A DNA stretch of 45,106 bases from Nitrospirota bacterium (GCA_016215115.1 JACRLN010000038.1:1-45106); one strand, 5' to 3'. Positions 15,797-23,977 are shown, numbered from the stretch's first letter. Notes: generated by a model from the sequence alone, not told the origin. Program-made: numbers and translations.

Positions 15797-17763
15797 CTCT
15801 TTGAGATGGTCAGCAAAACGACATGGACTTTACCATCTTTTATGTCATCGTGAGGATTCCCTGTAACTTCGTTTAAATCCGTATATCTATATTTAAGCCC
15901 TGTTATATAGCCCGGTCCAAAGCTATACTCTCCGCCGGCAGAATAAACGGTCTCTTTTGCTTTAAACTCAGAGAAGGTGGCAACTGATGCGGGCTCGAGG
16001 AGATCCTGATTTGAAGGATAGAATATTCCCCTGATTATGGCGTGGCTAATGCCTGCATCAAAACTCATGTTGTCCTTTGGTGCATAACTAAGGCTGACTG
16101 AGTAGTCAGTGGCTCCGTCTTTATAAGGAACTGACGAATCGGCCAGGAAACTGTCAGGTGTTATACCTGACCTGTAATGTATATCCTGATTTGTCTTATT
16201 ACGCATATAAAGATAACTTGCCGTAAGAGAAAGGTCTTTCGATACATGGGATGTAATGCTTCCCAATAACCTATCCTTCCTCACATCCCTGTCTTTTGCG
16301 CTGATATTATCATTAAAATGGAGATCGTCCCGCATCTCCCTCGATATGCTGTAGCTCAGTAAGGAAGAAACCCTTGATCCATATATCCATGAGACCGAAA
16401 ATCTTGCTTCATCGGAGCGGTTGGCTTCGGTATTATAAGCAGGATTTTCTTTCTCTTTATGCATATAATTTGCTTTAAAATTCATGCCCTTCAGGATTCT
16501 CAAATCAGCGGCTAAAGAAACGGCGCTGCTTTTTGTGGACCCGGGCAGTTCCCATCTATCGGAATGTTCACGCTCGATCTCCTCGTAAGAATATTCTGTT
16601 CTGAGGATTATCCCCTTGACAGGCCGATATCGCACAGTTCCGGATACAGTGTCTGTAATTGAAGACAGGGGAGATTTTATTGTGCAGGAGTAGTTGTTTC
16701 CAACATTATTTAAAGGGCTGCATACATCCGGTATGGCAACTGTGCCGGTGTCTTCTATATCCTTTTCCTTATGTTTGTACTTAAGGAAGAAGGTTAACTT
16801 CGGCATGGGCATCCATACAAGATTACCTGCTGCCATGACATAGTCAGCCCTTGCATTGCTGTCCATGTTTTCTCTATTTGTATTAGCGAAGGTTGCAGAC
16901 GCAACGAGGCTGCCTGTGTAAGAAGTATGGATATTAATTGTGTTAGTCGATCCTTTTAATTCAGGGATTAAATTGTGTGGGAATATGCCCCCGCTTCTTA
17001 TGGAATCGGCATCCCCGTAGGAATCATAAAGCACATGGTCCCCGTGTATATCCAGTCTCTTTTCTTCGTGAGAGATATCCATCTCAATTGTGCCCAGATG
17101 GCTGTTAAATCCGACAATGATATTTTTTGTCTGCCGGTCGATATCCCTGCTCAGCGAAGTCCTTACAATGTTGTTGAAGTATCCGGAACCTGAAAGACTC
17201 TTCTGTTGTTGATCTCCTTCCTTTTCGAGAATGCTGCCTCCTATATAAATATGAGAGGGAAAGTCAGGGGTCTTGAGCCTCAGGAAGAAACTCGTAAGGC
17301 CTGACTGCGTCTCGTATCTTTTATCTGCATCTCTAACATCAACACCAGGTGATGACGTGACTGTATCAAGGTCTAAAAGCCTGATGTTGTCGAGGTTATG
17401 GGTTAGCGTCCTGTTTATCCCCCTGAAATAGAGGATATCTTTATATGCATACCTGAGTTCTCCGAAATAATCCTTTTTGTTTTTTAAATCTGCGTCGACG
17501 TGTAATCTGTGAGGAAAGGAGAATACCCTTAATTCCCCGCCTAAGGAAATAGAATTATGCAGGTATTCGTACTCGCCTGCCTTCTCAGAGCCGCTGTAGT
17601 CAACAAATCTGTAACCTCCGGCTAAAGATATTCCCGGTTCTATATAAGGGTATTCATATTCGGTATATTCTATTTCAGAAGCAGGAGATACACCGGTAGT
17701 GACAAGCAAAAAAAGAATAGCTATATACGATGCAGTTGTAAAAAACCTATAGATTCTTCTCAT
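15790..17763 (-). CDS. MtrB-like outer-membrane beta-barrel
   Basis: The 657-residue protein has a signal peptide (MRRIYRFFTTASYIAILFLLVTTGVSPAS). A long series of amphipathic strands follows, such as SLGGELRVFSFPHRLHVDAD, FFLRLKTPDFPSHIYIGGS and LTASYLYMRNKTNQDIHYRS. It ends in LLTISKRW with a terminal aromatic residue. The length and its place 14 bases downstream of a 10-heme MtrA/DmsE-like gene match the MtrB/PioB class of porins that wrap a decaheme cytochrome. An MtrB-type CxxC near the N-terminus is not seen. The assignment rests on architecture and gene order, not measured similarity. Confidence 0.77.
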   Translation of the reverse strand: MRRIYRFFTTASYIAILFLLVTTGVSPASEIEYTEYEYPYIEPGISLAGGYRFVDYSGSEKAGEYEYLHNSISLGGELRVFSFPHRLHVDADLKNKKDYFGELRYAYKDILYFRGINRTLTHNLDNIRLLDLDTVTSSPGVDVRDADKRYETQSGLTSFFLRLKTPDFPSHIYIGGSILEKEGDQQQKSLSGSGYFNNIVRTSLSRDIDRQTKNIIVGFNSHLGTIEMDISHEEKRLDIHGDHVLYDSYGDADSIRSGGIFPHNLIPELKGSTNTINIHTSYTGSLVASATFANTNRENMDSNARADYVMAAGNLVWMPMPKLTFFLKYKHKEKDIEDTGTVAIPDVCSPLNNVGNNYSCTIKSPLSSITDTVSGTVRYRPVKGIILRTEYSYEEIEREHSDRWELPGSTKSSAVSLAADLRILKGMNFKANYMHKEKENPAYNTEANRSDEARFSVSWIYGSRVSSLLSYSISREMRDDLHFNDNISAKDRDVRKDRLLGSITSHVSKDLSLTASYLYMRNKTNQDIHYRSGITPDSFLADSSVPYKDGATDYSVSLSYAPKDNMSFDAGISHAIIRGIFYPSNQDLLEPASVATFSEFKAKETVYSAGGEYSFGPGYITGLKYRYTDLNEVTGNPHDDIKDGKVHVVLLTISKRW

Positions 17764-17777
17764 TCCATTACCCTGTT

Positions 17778-18800
17778 TTATTGAGTAAACCTGCCCCTTC
17801 CGCTTGCTGAAGGGATATCTGTACCATGGATTTGTGAATGGCAGTCAGTGCATCTTGTATAAAAAGCGCCCTTTGCTTCTAATGTGGAAGAACTCGATGT
17901 GAGATGTCCTGAATGGCACTGGAGGCACAGTAAAGGCTCCCTGAGCAAAAGGAGATTGTTATTTACAGAACCATGGGGGCTATGGCAGGTCCGGCAGTCC
18001 TCTGTGAGGTCGGCATGTTCGAAGGCAAAAGGCCCCTCTTTTTCTGCATGGCAATAAGAACATAACTCTTTTACGGTTGTCTTTCTTAATAATTTATCAT
18101 TAGTAGTTCCGTGCGGGTCATGACAATCTGTACAGAAAATCCTCTTCTCAGGGACAGGGTGGCGGCTCGGTAGAGAAAACTCCGCCATAATCTCCTGATG
18201 GCACTTATAGCACATCTCAGATGTATCTCTGGGTCTGACTGTAAGGTCGGGGCTGCCTTTTTTGAAGGCTTTACAGATGTTGTGGCAGTCTATACAGGAA
18301 ACATCGTTTACAGCATGGGCGCCTGTGTTCCAGTTATGGAGATTGAATGTTGCATTTGCAGTATGGCATTTAAGGCATATAAGGGACTGTGCCTGAGGAG
18401 GGATATTTTTTATATCGATAAAGGTCCCATAATTGCATGCAGTCTGCTTTCCTTCTTTTGCATCCTGTTCGACCTTCTCCGGAGTAATTCCTTCTATGGC
18501 AAGACTCCCGGGGCCGTGACATGATTCGCAGTTAACTAAAGGAAGGCAAGCCTTCCTTGTAAGCTGGACCCCCATTGTGCTTGCTTCAAAATTATTTTTT
18601 ATCTTGTCGTGATAATGGCAGGCAAAAAGACAATTATGTGTCCCTACATACTGGGCGTCGAGGCGGCCCACAATCATTTTCTCATATTCCCTGATAGGAA
18701 TAATCGGCTTAGAGGTCGTGAGGGTTTCGCATCCTGCTAAAATTATTATTAACAGGATCAGAAAAAAAAAGATGTTTCTGAATGAAACTGTCATTTTCAT
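17778..18800 (-). CDS. Decaheme-class MtrA/DmsE-like cytochrome lipoprotein
   Basis: The 340-residue protein has a lipoprotein signal (IILAGC, Cys24) and nine CxxCH motifs starting at residues 91, 142, 169, 197, 223, 247, 269, 292 and 317. A CX3CH (CLFACH, 57-62) takes the place of the first heme site, giving ten in total. The order YVGTHNCLFACH, NCESCHGPGS, SCIDCHN, RHPVPEKRIFCTDCHDPHG and LTEDCRTCHSPHGS is typical of the DmsE/MtrA family, including the paired His-Pro-His segments. MtrA-type proteins thread a porin and pass electrons from periplasm to cell exterior; the next gene is a large barrel. Lipidation differs from classical soluble MtrA. The start could also be Met3. Confidence 0.9.
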   Translation of the reverse strand: MKMTVSFRNIFFFLILLIIILAGCETLTTSKPIIPIREYEKMIVGRLDAQYVGTHNCLFACHYHDKIKNNFEASTMGVQLTRKACLPLVNCESCHGPGSLAIEGITPEKVEQDAKEGKQTACNYGTFIDIKNIPPQAQSLICLKCHTANATFNLHNWNTGAHAVNDVSCIDCHNICKAFKKGSPDLTVRPRDTSEMCYKCHQEIMAEFSLPSRHPVPEKRIFCTDCHDPHGTTNDKLLRKTTVKELCSYCHAEKEGPFAFEHADLTEDCRTCHSPHGSVNNNLLLLREPLLCLQCHSGHLTSSSSTLEAKGAFYTRCTDCHSQIHGTDIPSASGRGRFTQ

Positions 18801-18808
18801 AAGTTAAT

Positions 18809-18838
18809 ATTTTACTTATTACTATCTTCACTTGTAAA
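18809..18838 (-). promoter_or_regulatory. Possible sigma-70-type promoter for the minus-strand conduit operon
   Basis: Read on the minus strand, TTTACA (18838-18833) and TAAAAT (18814-18809) are 18 bases apart. Initiation would fall almost at the cytochrome start codon, implying a very short leader. The gap has no sigma-54-type GG-N10-GC on this strand. Confidence 0.35.
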
Positions 18839-18990
18839 GCACGGGTTGCGTCATGGTAATGCACCCAACCTTTATTTATAAGACCATTAATAAGCCTTAT
18901 AATTTCACAAAACTCGCAAAAACATCTTTCAGACAATAAAATAACAGGCAATTTCACAATTTCTTCAAGAAAAAAGTTTATACTGCAGAC

Positions 18991-20112
18991 ATGAAAAAAA
19001 CTATCATTGTTTTTTCAATTATAGTATTAACAGGGATACTGTTTATGGCAACAATCAGAGGCAATGACAGAAAGGACACTCACAACCCGGCTGGAAGACT
19101 CGAAAAGGCGACCTTCGCCGGAGGATGCTTCTGGTGCATGCAGCCTCCCTACGATAAACTCAAAGGGGTAGTCTCTACAAGAGCCGGTTACATCGGCGGT
19201 CACAAGAATAACCCTACATATGAAGAGGTTAGCTCAGGAACAACGGGACATGCCGAAGCGGTCGAAATTCTCTATGACCCGGTTCAGACCGGTTATGAAG
19301 AACTGCTTGATATCTTCTGGCACAACATTGACCCGACGACACTGAACATGCAGTTTTCTGACAAAGGCACACAATACCGGACCGCGATCTTCTATCATAA
19401 TGAAGAACAGAAGCGCCTTGCGCTTGCCTCAAAGGAGACCCTTGAGAAGTCGGGAAAATTTTCAAAACCCATCGTTACCGAAATCGTCCCGGCTTCGGAG
19501 TTCTATCCTGCAGAAGATTACCACCAAAAGTACTATGAGAAAAGCCCCGCTAACTACAATCTCTACAAGCTCGGCTCCGGCAGGAAGTCATTTATTGAAA
19601 AGTTATGGGGAGATTCAGCACAATTGAAAAGCACAAAGAGCGTCGATGAGCCGAAAAAAGAAGGAGAAAAATATGTAAAGCCATCGAAGGAAGAATTGAA
19701 GAAAAAACTTACTCCGCTTCAGTATAAGGTCACGCAGGAAGAAGCAACTGAAAAGGCTTTTGATAATGAGTACTGGGAAAATCATCGTGACGGCATATAT
19801 GTGGATATCGTGAGCGGTGAACCGCTCTTCAGCTCCATTGACAAGTTCGAGTCCGGCACCGGCTGGCCGAGCTTCGCGCAGCCTCTTGAAGCTGACAATG
19901 TAATTGAGCGGGAAGACAGGGGCTTTTTTTCAAAGAGAACAGAAGTCAGGAGCAAACACGGTAACTCCCACCTTGGGCATGTCTTTGACGACGGGCCGAA
20001 ACCCACGGGGCTTCGTTATTGCATGAATTCAGCAGCTCTCAGATTTATCCCGAAAGAGGACCTGGATAAAGAAGGCTACGGGGAGTACAAGAAGCTGTTT
20101 GAAAAGAAATAA
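18991..20112 (+). CDS. msrAB: Periplasmic MsrA-MsrB fusion, methionine sulfoxide reductase
   Basis: The 373-residue protein begins with a signal or anchor ([20 protein letters not shown]). The MsrA domain (about 38-200) has GCFWC at 45-49 with catalytic Cys46, RAGYIGG and TGHAEAVEI. After a Lys/Glu-rich linker, the MsrB domain (about 236-365) has [16 protein letters not shown] and catalytic Cys344 in [11 protein letters not shown]. It reduces both S and R methionine sulfoxide in exported proteins. Zinc-binding CxxC pairs are absent from the MsrB half, as in many fused forms. The electron donor (thioredoxin-like or DsbD/CcdA type) is not encoded nearby. No ribosome site is visible before ATG 18991, and a TATACT box lies only six bases upstream, so a leaderless transcript is possible. 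It diverges from the cytochrome operon. Confidence 0.94.
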   Translation: MKKTIIVFSIIVLTGILFMATIRGNDRKDTHNPAGRLEKATFAGGCFWCMQPPYDKLKGVVSTRAGYIGGHKNNPTYEEVSSGTTGHAEAVEILYDPVQTGYEELLDIFWHNIDPTTLNMQFSDKGTQYRTAIFYHNEEQKRLALASKETLEKSGKFSKPIVTEIVPASEFYPAEDYHQKYYEKSPANYNLYKLGSGRKSFIEKLWGDSAQLKSTKSVDEPKKEGEKYVKPSKEELKKKLTPLQYKVTQEEATEKAFDNEYWENHRDGIYVDIVSGEPLFSSIDKFESGTGWPSFAQPLEADNVIEREDRGFFSKRTEVRSKHGNSHLGHVFDDGPKPTGLRYCMNSAALRFIPKEDLDKEGYGEYKKLFEKK

Positions 20113-20229
20113 CAGTAAGCAGAGGACAGAAGACAGTAAGGGGTATGCGGTAAGCAGTACGATATAATGGAATTTATGTCTGTTTATAAATGACCGGTTT
20201 GTCATTGACCCGAAAATGTTTTTAAAGTT

Positions 20230-20305
20230 GTCATTCCGGCAGTCTTTAAGCCGGAATCCAGTTCCTTGTAAAAAGACTCTGGATTCCCACTTTCGTGGGA
20301 ATGAC
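20230..20305. repeat. Dispersed inverted repeat, copy B
   Basis: GTCATTCCGGC...GCCGGAATCCAG followed by CTGGATTCCCAC...GTGGGAATGAC. The outer ends match copies A, C, D and E while the inner hairpins have different but self-complementary arms, so pairing is kept although sequence drifts. Confidence 0.85.
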
Positions 20306-20363
20306 ATTTTCATTCCCGTTTGTAAGACCTTTGGCTCATAAGGATTTGGGGGTAACCAGAAAA

Positions 20364-20394
20364 TTGAAAAGATATTTTTTAAAAAGATTATAAT
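20364..20394 (+). promoter_or_regulatory. Possible sigma-70-type promoter for hyp genes
   Basis: TTGAAA (20364-20369) and a perfect TATAAT (20389-20394) are 19 bases apart, slightly long. It lies 80 bp before hypC. Confidence 0.35.
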
Positions 20395-20423
20395 ATCACA
20401 TTGCGAGCGAAGCAATCTTTTTT

Positions 20424-20460
20424 TAGCTATTAGCTGATAGCTGTAAGCTTTCAGCTTTTA
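20424..20460. repeat. AGCTATTAGCT-type palindromic word repeat, copy 1
   Basis: TAGCTATTAGCTGATAGCTG followed by TAAGCTTTCAGCTTTTA. A second copy of the same word pattern is at 22899-22936, before hypD. Confidence 0.7.
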
Positions 20461-20473
20461 ACGGAGGCTTGAG

Positions 20474-20746
20474 ATGTGTGTCGGGGTTCCCATGCAAATC
20501 GTTGAAATAAACTACCCTTCAGGGATAGTTGAAGCTAAAGGTGTGAAAAGGGGAATAGGCCTGCAGCTTTTGCCTGAAGACCAGGTTAAAATCGGAGACC
20601 ACGTTATCGTTCATGTAGGGTTTGCAATAGAAAAGGTAGACAAAAAACAGGCTGATGAGATATGGGAGACATTGGATGAAATCCTCAGGGTAATGGATGA
20701 GGAGGAGAAAGATGCACGAGGTTTCAATAGCGCTGGGCATGATTGA
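20474..20746 (+). CDS. hypC: HypC-family hydrogenase maturation chaperone
   Basis: The 90-residue protein begins MCVGVPMQIVEI, with the Cys2 that HypC uses to hold the Fe(CN)2CO unit and to bind the hydrogenase large-subunit precursor. The body VGFAIEKVDKKQADEIWETL is also typical. It carries iron-cofactor intermediates between HypD and the large subunit in the cytoplasm. The last residues (GFNSAGHD) overlap the start of hypA by 35 bases, so the tail beyond about residue 78 may be dispensable. GGAGG lies upstream. It heads a hypCABED run. Confidence 0.95.
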   Translation: MCVGVPMQIVEINYPSGIVEAKGVKRGIGLQLLPEDQVKIGDHVIVHVGFAIEKVDKKQADEIWETLDEILRVMDEEEKDARGFNSAGHD

Positions 20747-21062
20747 AGAGCTTAAAAAAATAGCACGTGAAAATAATGCAAAGAAAGTTACATGCGTGAA
20801 ATTGAAGATCGGGATAATGTCAGGCATCGTAACAGATTCATTGGTTTTTGCCTTTGATGCTGTAAAGCTTGAACACCCGATCCTCTATTCCGCAACAATC
20901 TCGATTCAAGAAGTTCCTTTGGTTTATGAGTGTAATCAATGCCGCGAATCATTTGAAACGGATAGTATTGCTTTTCCATCATGCCCGTTTTGCGAATCAC
21001 ATAGTCTCAAACTCATCTCAGGTGAAGAGCAGCATATAGAGAATGTGGAGTTGGAAGTTTAA
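20712..21062 (+). CDS. hypA: HypA nickel-insertion protein
   Basis: I chose ATG 20712 (116 residues, MHEVSIALGMIEEL) because HypA must start Met-His-Glu to bind nickel and GAGGAGGAGA sits just upstream; a longer reading from 20697 would bury that motif. The structural zinc site is CxxC at 74-77 and CxxC at 91-94 (CNQC, CPFC). It delivers Ni to the hydrogenase large subunit with HypB. It overlaps hypC and abuts hypB with no gap, so the three are co-translated. Confidence 0.96.
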   Translation: MHEVSIALGMIEELKKIARENNAKKVTCVKLKIGIMSGIVTDSLVFAFDAVKLEHPILYSATISIQEVPLVYECNQCRESFETDSIAFPSCPFCESHSLKLISGEEQHIENVELEV

Positions 21063-21845
21063 ATGTGCGACGTATGCGGATGTGACCACAGCCATGATGC
21101 AAAATCCCCCCAACCCCCCCTTGACAAAGGGGGGCAAGGGGGGATTTTTGAAACCAAAACAATCGATGTCAATCAGAGTTTACTGAAATCAAACGAAGAG
21201 GCTGCTCTCAACAACAAAAAACATTTTGACGAGGAAAACATCCTTGCGATAAACATTATAAGCTCGCCCGGTTCAGGTAAAACCACACTGCTTGAGAAGA
21301 CTATCGATGCACTGAAAAATGATATAGGCATCGGGGTGCTTGAAGGCGATATTGAAACAGAACTGGATGCTGAAAGGATCAGGAAGAAAGGCGTCCCTGC
21401 CGTACAGCTCACTACAGGAGGCTCATGTCATCTGGATTCCGTGCTTGTACACAAAGGATTCCATTCACTGCAACATCATTTAAACGGCAAGAGACTGGAT
21501 ATTCTGTTTATTGAAAATGTAGGTAATTTAGTCTGCCCCTCATTTTTTGACCTTGGGGAACATATTCGGGTGGTTCTGATATCTGTTCCTGAAGGACACG
21601 ATAAGCCGTTGAAATATCCAAAGGCGATCAGGACGTCTCAAGTGCTCATTATCTCAAAATCAGACCTTGTGCCTCATTTTGATTTTGATATGGAAAAGAT
21701 TAAAAAAGATGCGTTGTCGCTGAATCCGTCTTTGAAAATTCTTGTTACCTCCACTAAAACAGGAGAAGGGCTGGATGAGTGGGTTGAGTTTTTAAAAAAA
21801 ATATTAACCACAGAGAGCACAGAGGCACGGAGAAAGATCGATTAA
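21063..21845 (+). CDS. hypB: HypB nickel-insertion GTPase with a repeat-derived insert
   Basis: The 260-residue protein has the N-terminal nickel site CDVCGCDHSHD, a G domain with Walker A SSPGSGKTT (about 68-76), EGDIETELDAERI and the SKSD specificity motif. Residues about 14-28 (KSPQPPLDKGGQGGI) come from a GC-rich palindromic element inserted in frame just after the metal site, where HypB length normally varies. The last dozen residues (TTESTEARRKID) run into another dispersed repeat, so the native C-terminus was probably altered. Neither insert touches the GTPase core, so the protein is likely active. ATG follows the hypA stop directly. Confidence 0.95.
   Translation: MCDVCGCDHSHDAKSPQPPLDKGGQGGIFETKTIDVNQSLLKSNEEAALNNKKHFDEENILAINIISSPGSGKTTLLEKTIDALKNDIGIGVLEGDIETELDAERIRKKGVPAVQLTTGGSCHLDSVLVHKGFHSLQHHLNGKRLDILFIENVGNLVCPSFFDLGEHIRVVLISVPEGHDKPLKYPKAIRTSQVLIISKSDLVPHFDFDMEKIKKDALSLNPSLKILVTSTKTGEGLDEWVEFLKKILTTESTEARRKID
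21101..21148. repeat. Palindromic element inside hypB
   Basis: AAAATCCCCCC (21101-21111) and GGGGGGATTTT (21138-21148) are reverse complements, with inner CCCCCCC and GGGGGGC arms around TTGACAAA. In frame it reads PQPPLDKGGQGG, a peptide known from repeat-derived insertions in proteins of many bacteria. Confidence 0.85.
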
Positions 21846-21880
21846 AGAATCCTCTGTGAACTCTGTGTTCTCTGTGGTTT
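21806..21880. repeat. AACCACAGAG palindromic repeat spanning the hypB stop
   Basis: AACCACAGAGAGCACAGAGG at 21806 mirrors CCTCTGTGAACTCTGTG...CTCTGTGGTTT ending at 21880. It codes for the end of HypB and fills the gap before hypE. The transcribed RNA could fold into a long hairpin. Confidence 0.8.
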
Positions 21881-21886
21881 AAATTT

Positions 21887-22891
21887 ATGAGAAATAGCAA
21901 TTCAAAAATCGAAATCGGTCATGGCAGCGGCGGGAAGCTTACACGGGATTTAATAGAGAAGGTGTTCCTGAAATATTTAAACTCGGAAGAATTAAAACCG
22001 CTTGAAGATGCCGCCTATATCAATCTCAAAAATCAGCATACAGCCATAACCACAGATTCATATGTTGTGCGCCCCCTGTTCTTCCCCGGAGGCAATATAG
22101 GCAAACTCTCTATCTGCGGTACAGTCAACGACCTTGCGGTCAGCGGAGCTAAACCCAGATACCTTTCAATCGGTTTCATATTAGAAGAAGGATTCCCCAT
22201 CGAGAGCCTTGAGGATATCGTAAAAAGTATCAGTGAAACCTCCAAGAATGCCGGCGTAAGCATAGTAACAGGAGACACCAAGGTTGTTGAGAAAAATAAA
22301 TGTGACGGCGTATATATCAATACAACCGGCGTCGGCGAGATAATCAAGCCGTTGTCTTTGAATAATATTTCAGCAGGTGATGCAGTGATCATAACAGGTA
22401 CAATAGGGGACCACGGAACAGCCATTGCTCTCGCAAGGAATGAGTTTGATATTAAGGCGCCTGTAGTGAGCGATTGCGCGCCGCTGACTGATCTGATAAT
22501 GCCTGTTTTTGAAATAGACGGATTAAAGTGGATGAGGGATCCGACACGTGGAGGAGTTTCAACCGTATTAGCTGAACTTTCAGACATTACCGGATTGGGA
22601 GTAGAAATATTCGAGGCCCAGGTCCCTGTGAGAGACGATGTCCGTTTCATCTCGGATATGCTCGGATATGATCCGCTCTATCTTGCAAATGAAGGCAAGG
22701 CGATTATTATTGCATCGAGTGAGAGCGCTGATACAATTGTCAGTATACTGAAAAAACATCCCTTGGGGAAGAATGCAGCAATTATTGGAAATATCTCTTC
22801 AGAGTTCAGAAGAGCAAGATTAAAAACAACAATAGGCGGAGAACGTTTACTGGATATGCTTGAAGAAGACATGCTTCCGAGGATATGCTGA
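21887..22891 (+). CDS. hypE: HypE, thiocyanate-forming hydrogenase maturation protein
   Basis: The 334-residue protein has an AIR-synthase-like ATP-binding fold: IEIGHGSGGKLTRDLIEKVF at the start, ITTDSYVVRPLFFPGG, GTVNDLAVSGAKP, TGDTKVVEK and RDPTRGGVSTVL. It ends MLPRIC with the C-terminal cysteine that receives the carbamoyl group from HypF and is dehydrated to thiocyanate. All key parts are intact. It lies between two dispersed palindromes that separate it from hypB and hypD, and no strong ribosome site is seen. Confidence 0.96.
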   Translation: MRNSNSKIEIGHGSGGKLTRDLIEKVFLKYLNSEELKPLEDAAYINLKNQHTAITTDSYVVRPLFFPGGNIGKLSICGTVNDLAVSGAKPRYLSIGFILEEGFPIESLEDIVKSISETSKNAGVSIVTGDTKVVEKNKCDGVYINTTGVGEIIKPLSLNNISAGDAVIITGTIGDHGTAIALARNEFDIKAPVVSDCAPLTDLIMPVFEIDGLKWMRDPTRGGVSTVLAELSDITGLGVEIFEAQVPVRDDVRFISDMLGYDPLYLANEGKAIIIASSESADTIVSILKKHPLGKNAAIIGNISSEFRRARLKTTIGGERLLDMLEEDMLPRIC

Positions 22892-22898
22892 AAAAGGC

Positions 22899-22936
22899 AG
22901 CTATTAGCTTATAGCTATAAGCTGACAGCTAATAAC
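22899..22936. repeat. AGCTATTAGCT-type palindromic word repeat, copy 2
   Basis: AGCTATTAGCTTATAGCTAT followed by AAGCTGACAGCTAATAAC fills the whole hypE-hypD gap and ends immediately before the hypD ATG, replacing a normal ribosome site. Same pattern as 20424-20460. Confidence 0.75.
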
Positions 22937-23977
22937 ATGGACAAAGTAAAAGGCATCATTAAACTCATCCACTCACTTGTGCCTGATAATAAAAATATCC
23001 GGATAATGAACGTTTGCGGATCGCATGAGCACACGATTGCTTTTTCAGGAATGAGAAGCCTGATGCCTGAAAATCTTGAAATCATTCCCGGTCCCGGTTG
23101 TCCTGTGTGTGTATGCCCTGAGAGCGATATTATTAACGCGATAAATCTTTCAAAAAGAGAAGACGTAATTCTTGTTACCTACGGCGATATGCTGAGAGTA
23201 CCCACTCAAAAAGGCTCCATCAGGACTGAGGGAAAAAACTTCCGTATGATCACTTCTCCCTTTGAAGCGATAAATATTGCAAAATCAAATACTGACAGGA
23301 AGATCATATTTTTTTCCATCGGCTTTGAAACCACAACAGCGCCTACCGCCGGGATTCTTGAAATGGGAGTTCCTGAAAACCTGTTTATCCTAAGTTCACA
23401 CAGGTTAACACCGACAATAATGGAAATCCTGGTTAAGGATGCGGAAATCGGGATTGACGGATTTATTGCGCCGGGTCATGTTTCAGCAATTGTAGGTACA
23501 AATGCATGGAATGTGTTTTCTGAAAAATACGGAATACCCACCGTCGTTGCCGGATTTGAAGCAGGTAACCTTTTGTTGGGCATTCTGGAAATACTGCGGC
23601 AGTTGAAGAATGGGAAAGCGGAAACATCCAATGTCTATAAAGGCGTGGTTAAACCTGAAGGCAATATGCAGGCGCAGAAGCTCATGGATAAATATTTCGA
23701 GGTTGCGAATGTAAACTGGAGGGGCATCGGATATATCCCCGGTTCCGGTCTCGAATTAAGAGAAAAATATTCATGGAAAGACGCAAGAATTGTTTTTGAA
23801 CTTGAAGAAGTAAAAGAGACTAAAATACCAGGCTGCATTTGCGGAACGATAGTTTTAGGAAAGGCATATCCATCTGCGTGTAAATTATTCAGGAAGGCAT
23901 GCACACCAAAAACACCAAAAGGTCCGTGTATGGTATCGATGGAAGGGTCGTGCAATATCTGGTATAAGACACTCTAA
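22937..23977 (+). CDS. hypD: HypD, Fe(CN)2CO assembly scaffold
   Basis: The 346-residue protein has IMNVCGSHEHTIAFSGMRSL, the redox pair in GPGCPVCVCPESD, FFSIGFETTTAPTA, PGHVSAIVG and the C-terminal iron-sulfur region with cysteines in CICG, SACKLFRKACTPK, GPCMVSMEGSC. All these are signature parts of HypD, which with HypC and HypE builds the iron cyanide unit. It is the last hyp gene here; hypF is missing from the window. Translation starts right after a dispersed repeat with no obvious ribosome site. Confidence 0.96.
   Translation: MDKVKGIIKLIHSLVPDNKNIRIMNVCGSHEHTIAFSGMRSLMPENLEIIPGPGCPVCVCPESDIINAINLSKREDVILVTYGDMLRVPTQKGSIRTEGKNFRMITSPFEAINIAKSNTDRKIIFFSIGFETTTAPTAGILEMGVPENLFILSSHRLTPTIMEILVKDAEIGIDGFIAPGHVSAIVGTNAWNVFSEKYGIPTVVAGFEAGNLLLGILEILRQLKNGKAETSNVYKGVVKPEGNMQAQKLMDKYFEVANVNWRGIGYIPGSGLELREKYSWKDARIVFELEEVKETKIPGCICGTIVLGKAYPSACKLFRKACTPKTPKGPCMVSMEGSCNIWYKTL

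Larger units (their letters stand above)
20113..20473. other. 361-bp intergenic region with several dispersed repeats
   Basis: No gene. In order it contains an AGGACAGAAGACAGTAAGGGGTA-type word repeat (20113-20160), dispersed inverted repeat copy B (20230-20305), a possible promoter (20364-20394), a TTGCGAGCGAAGCAATC word near 20401 and an AGCTATTAGCT-type palindromic word (20424-20460), then GGAGG before hypC. Confidence 0.7.
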
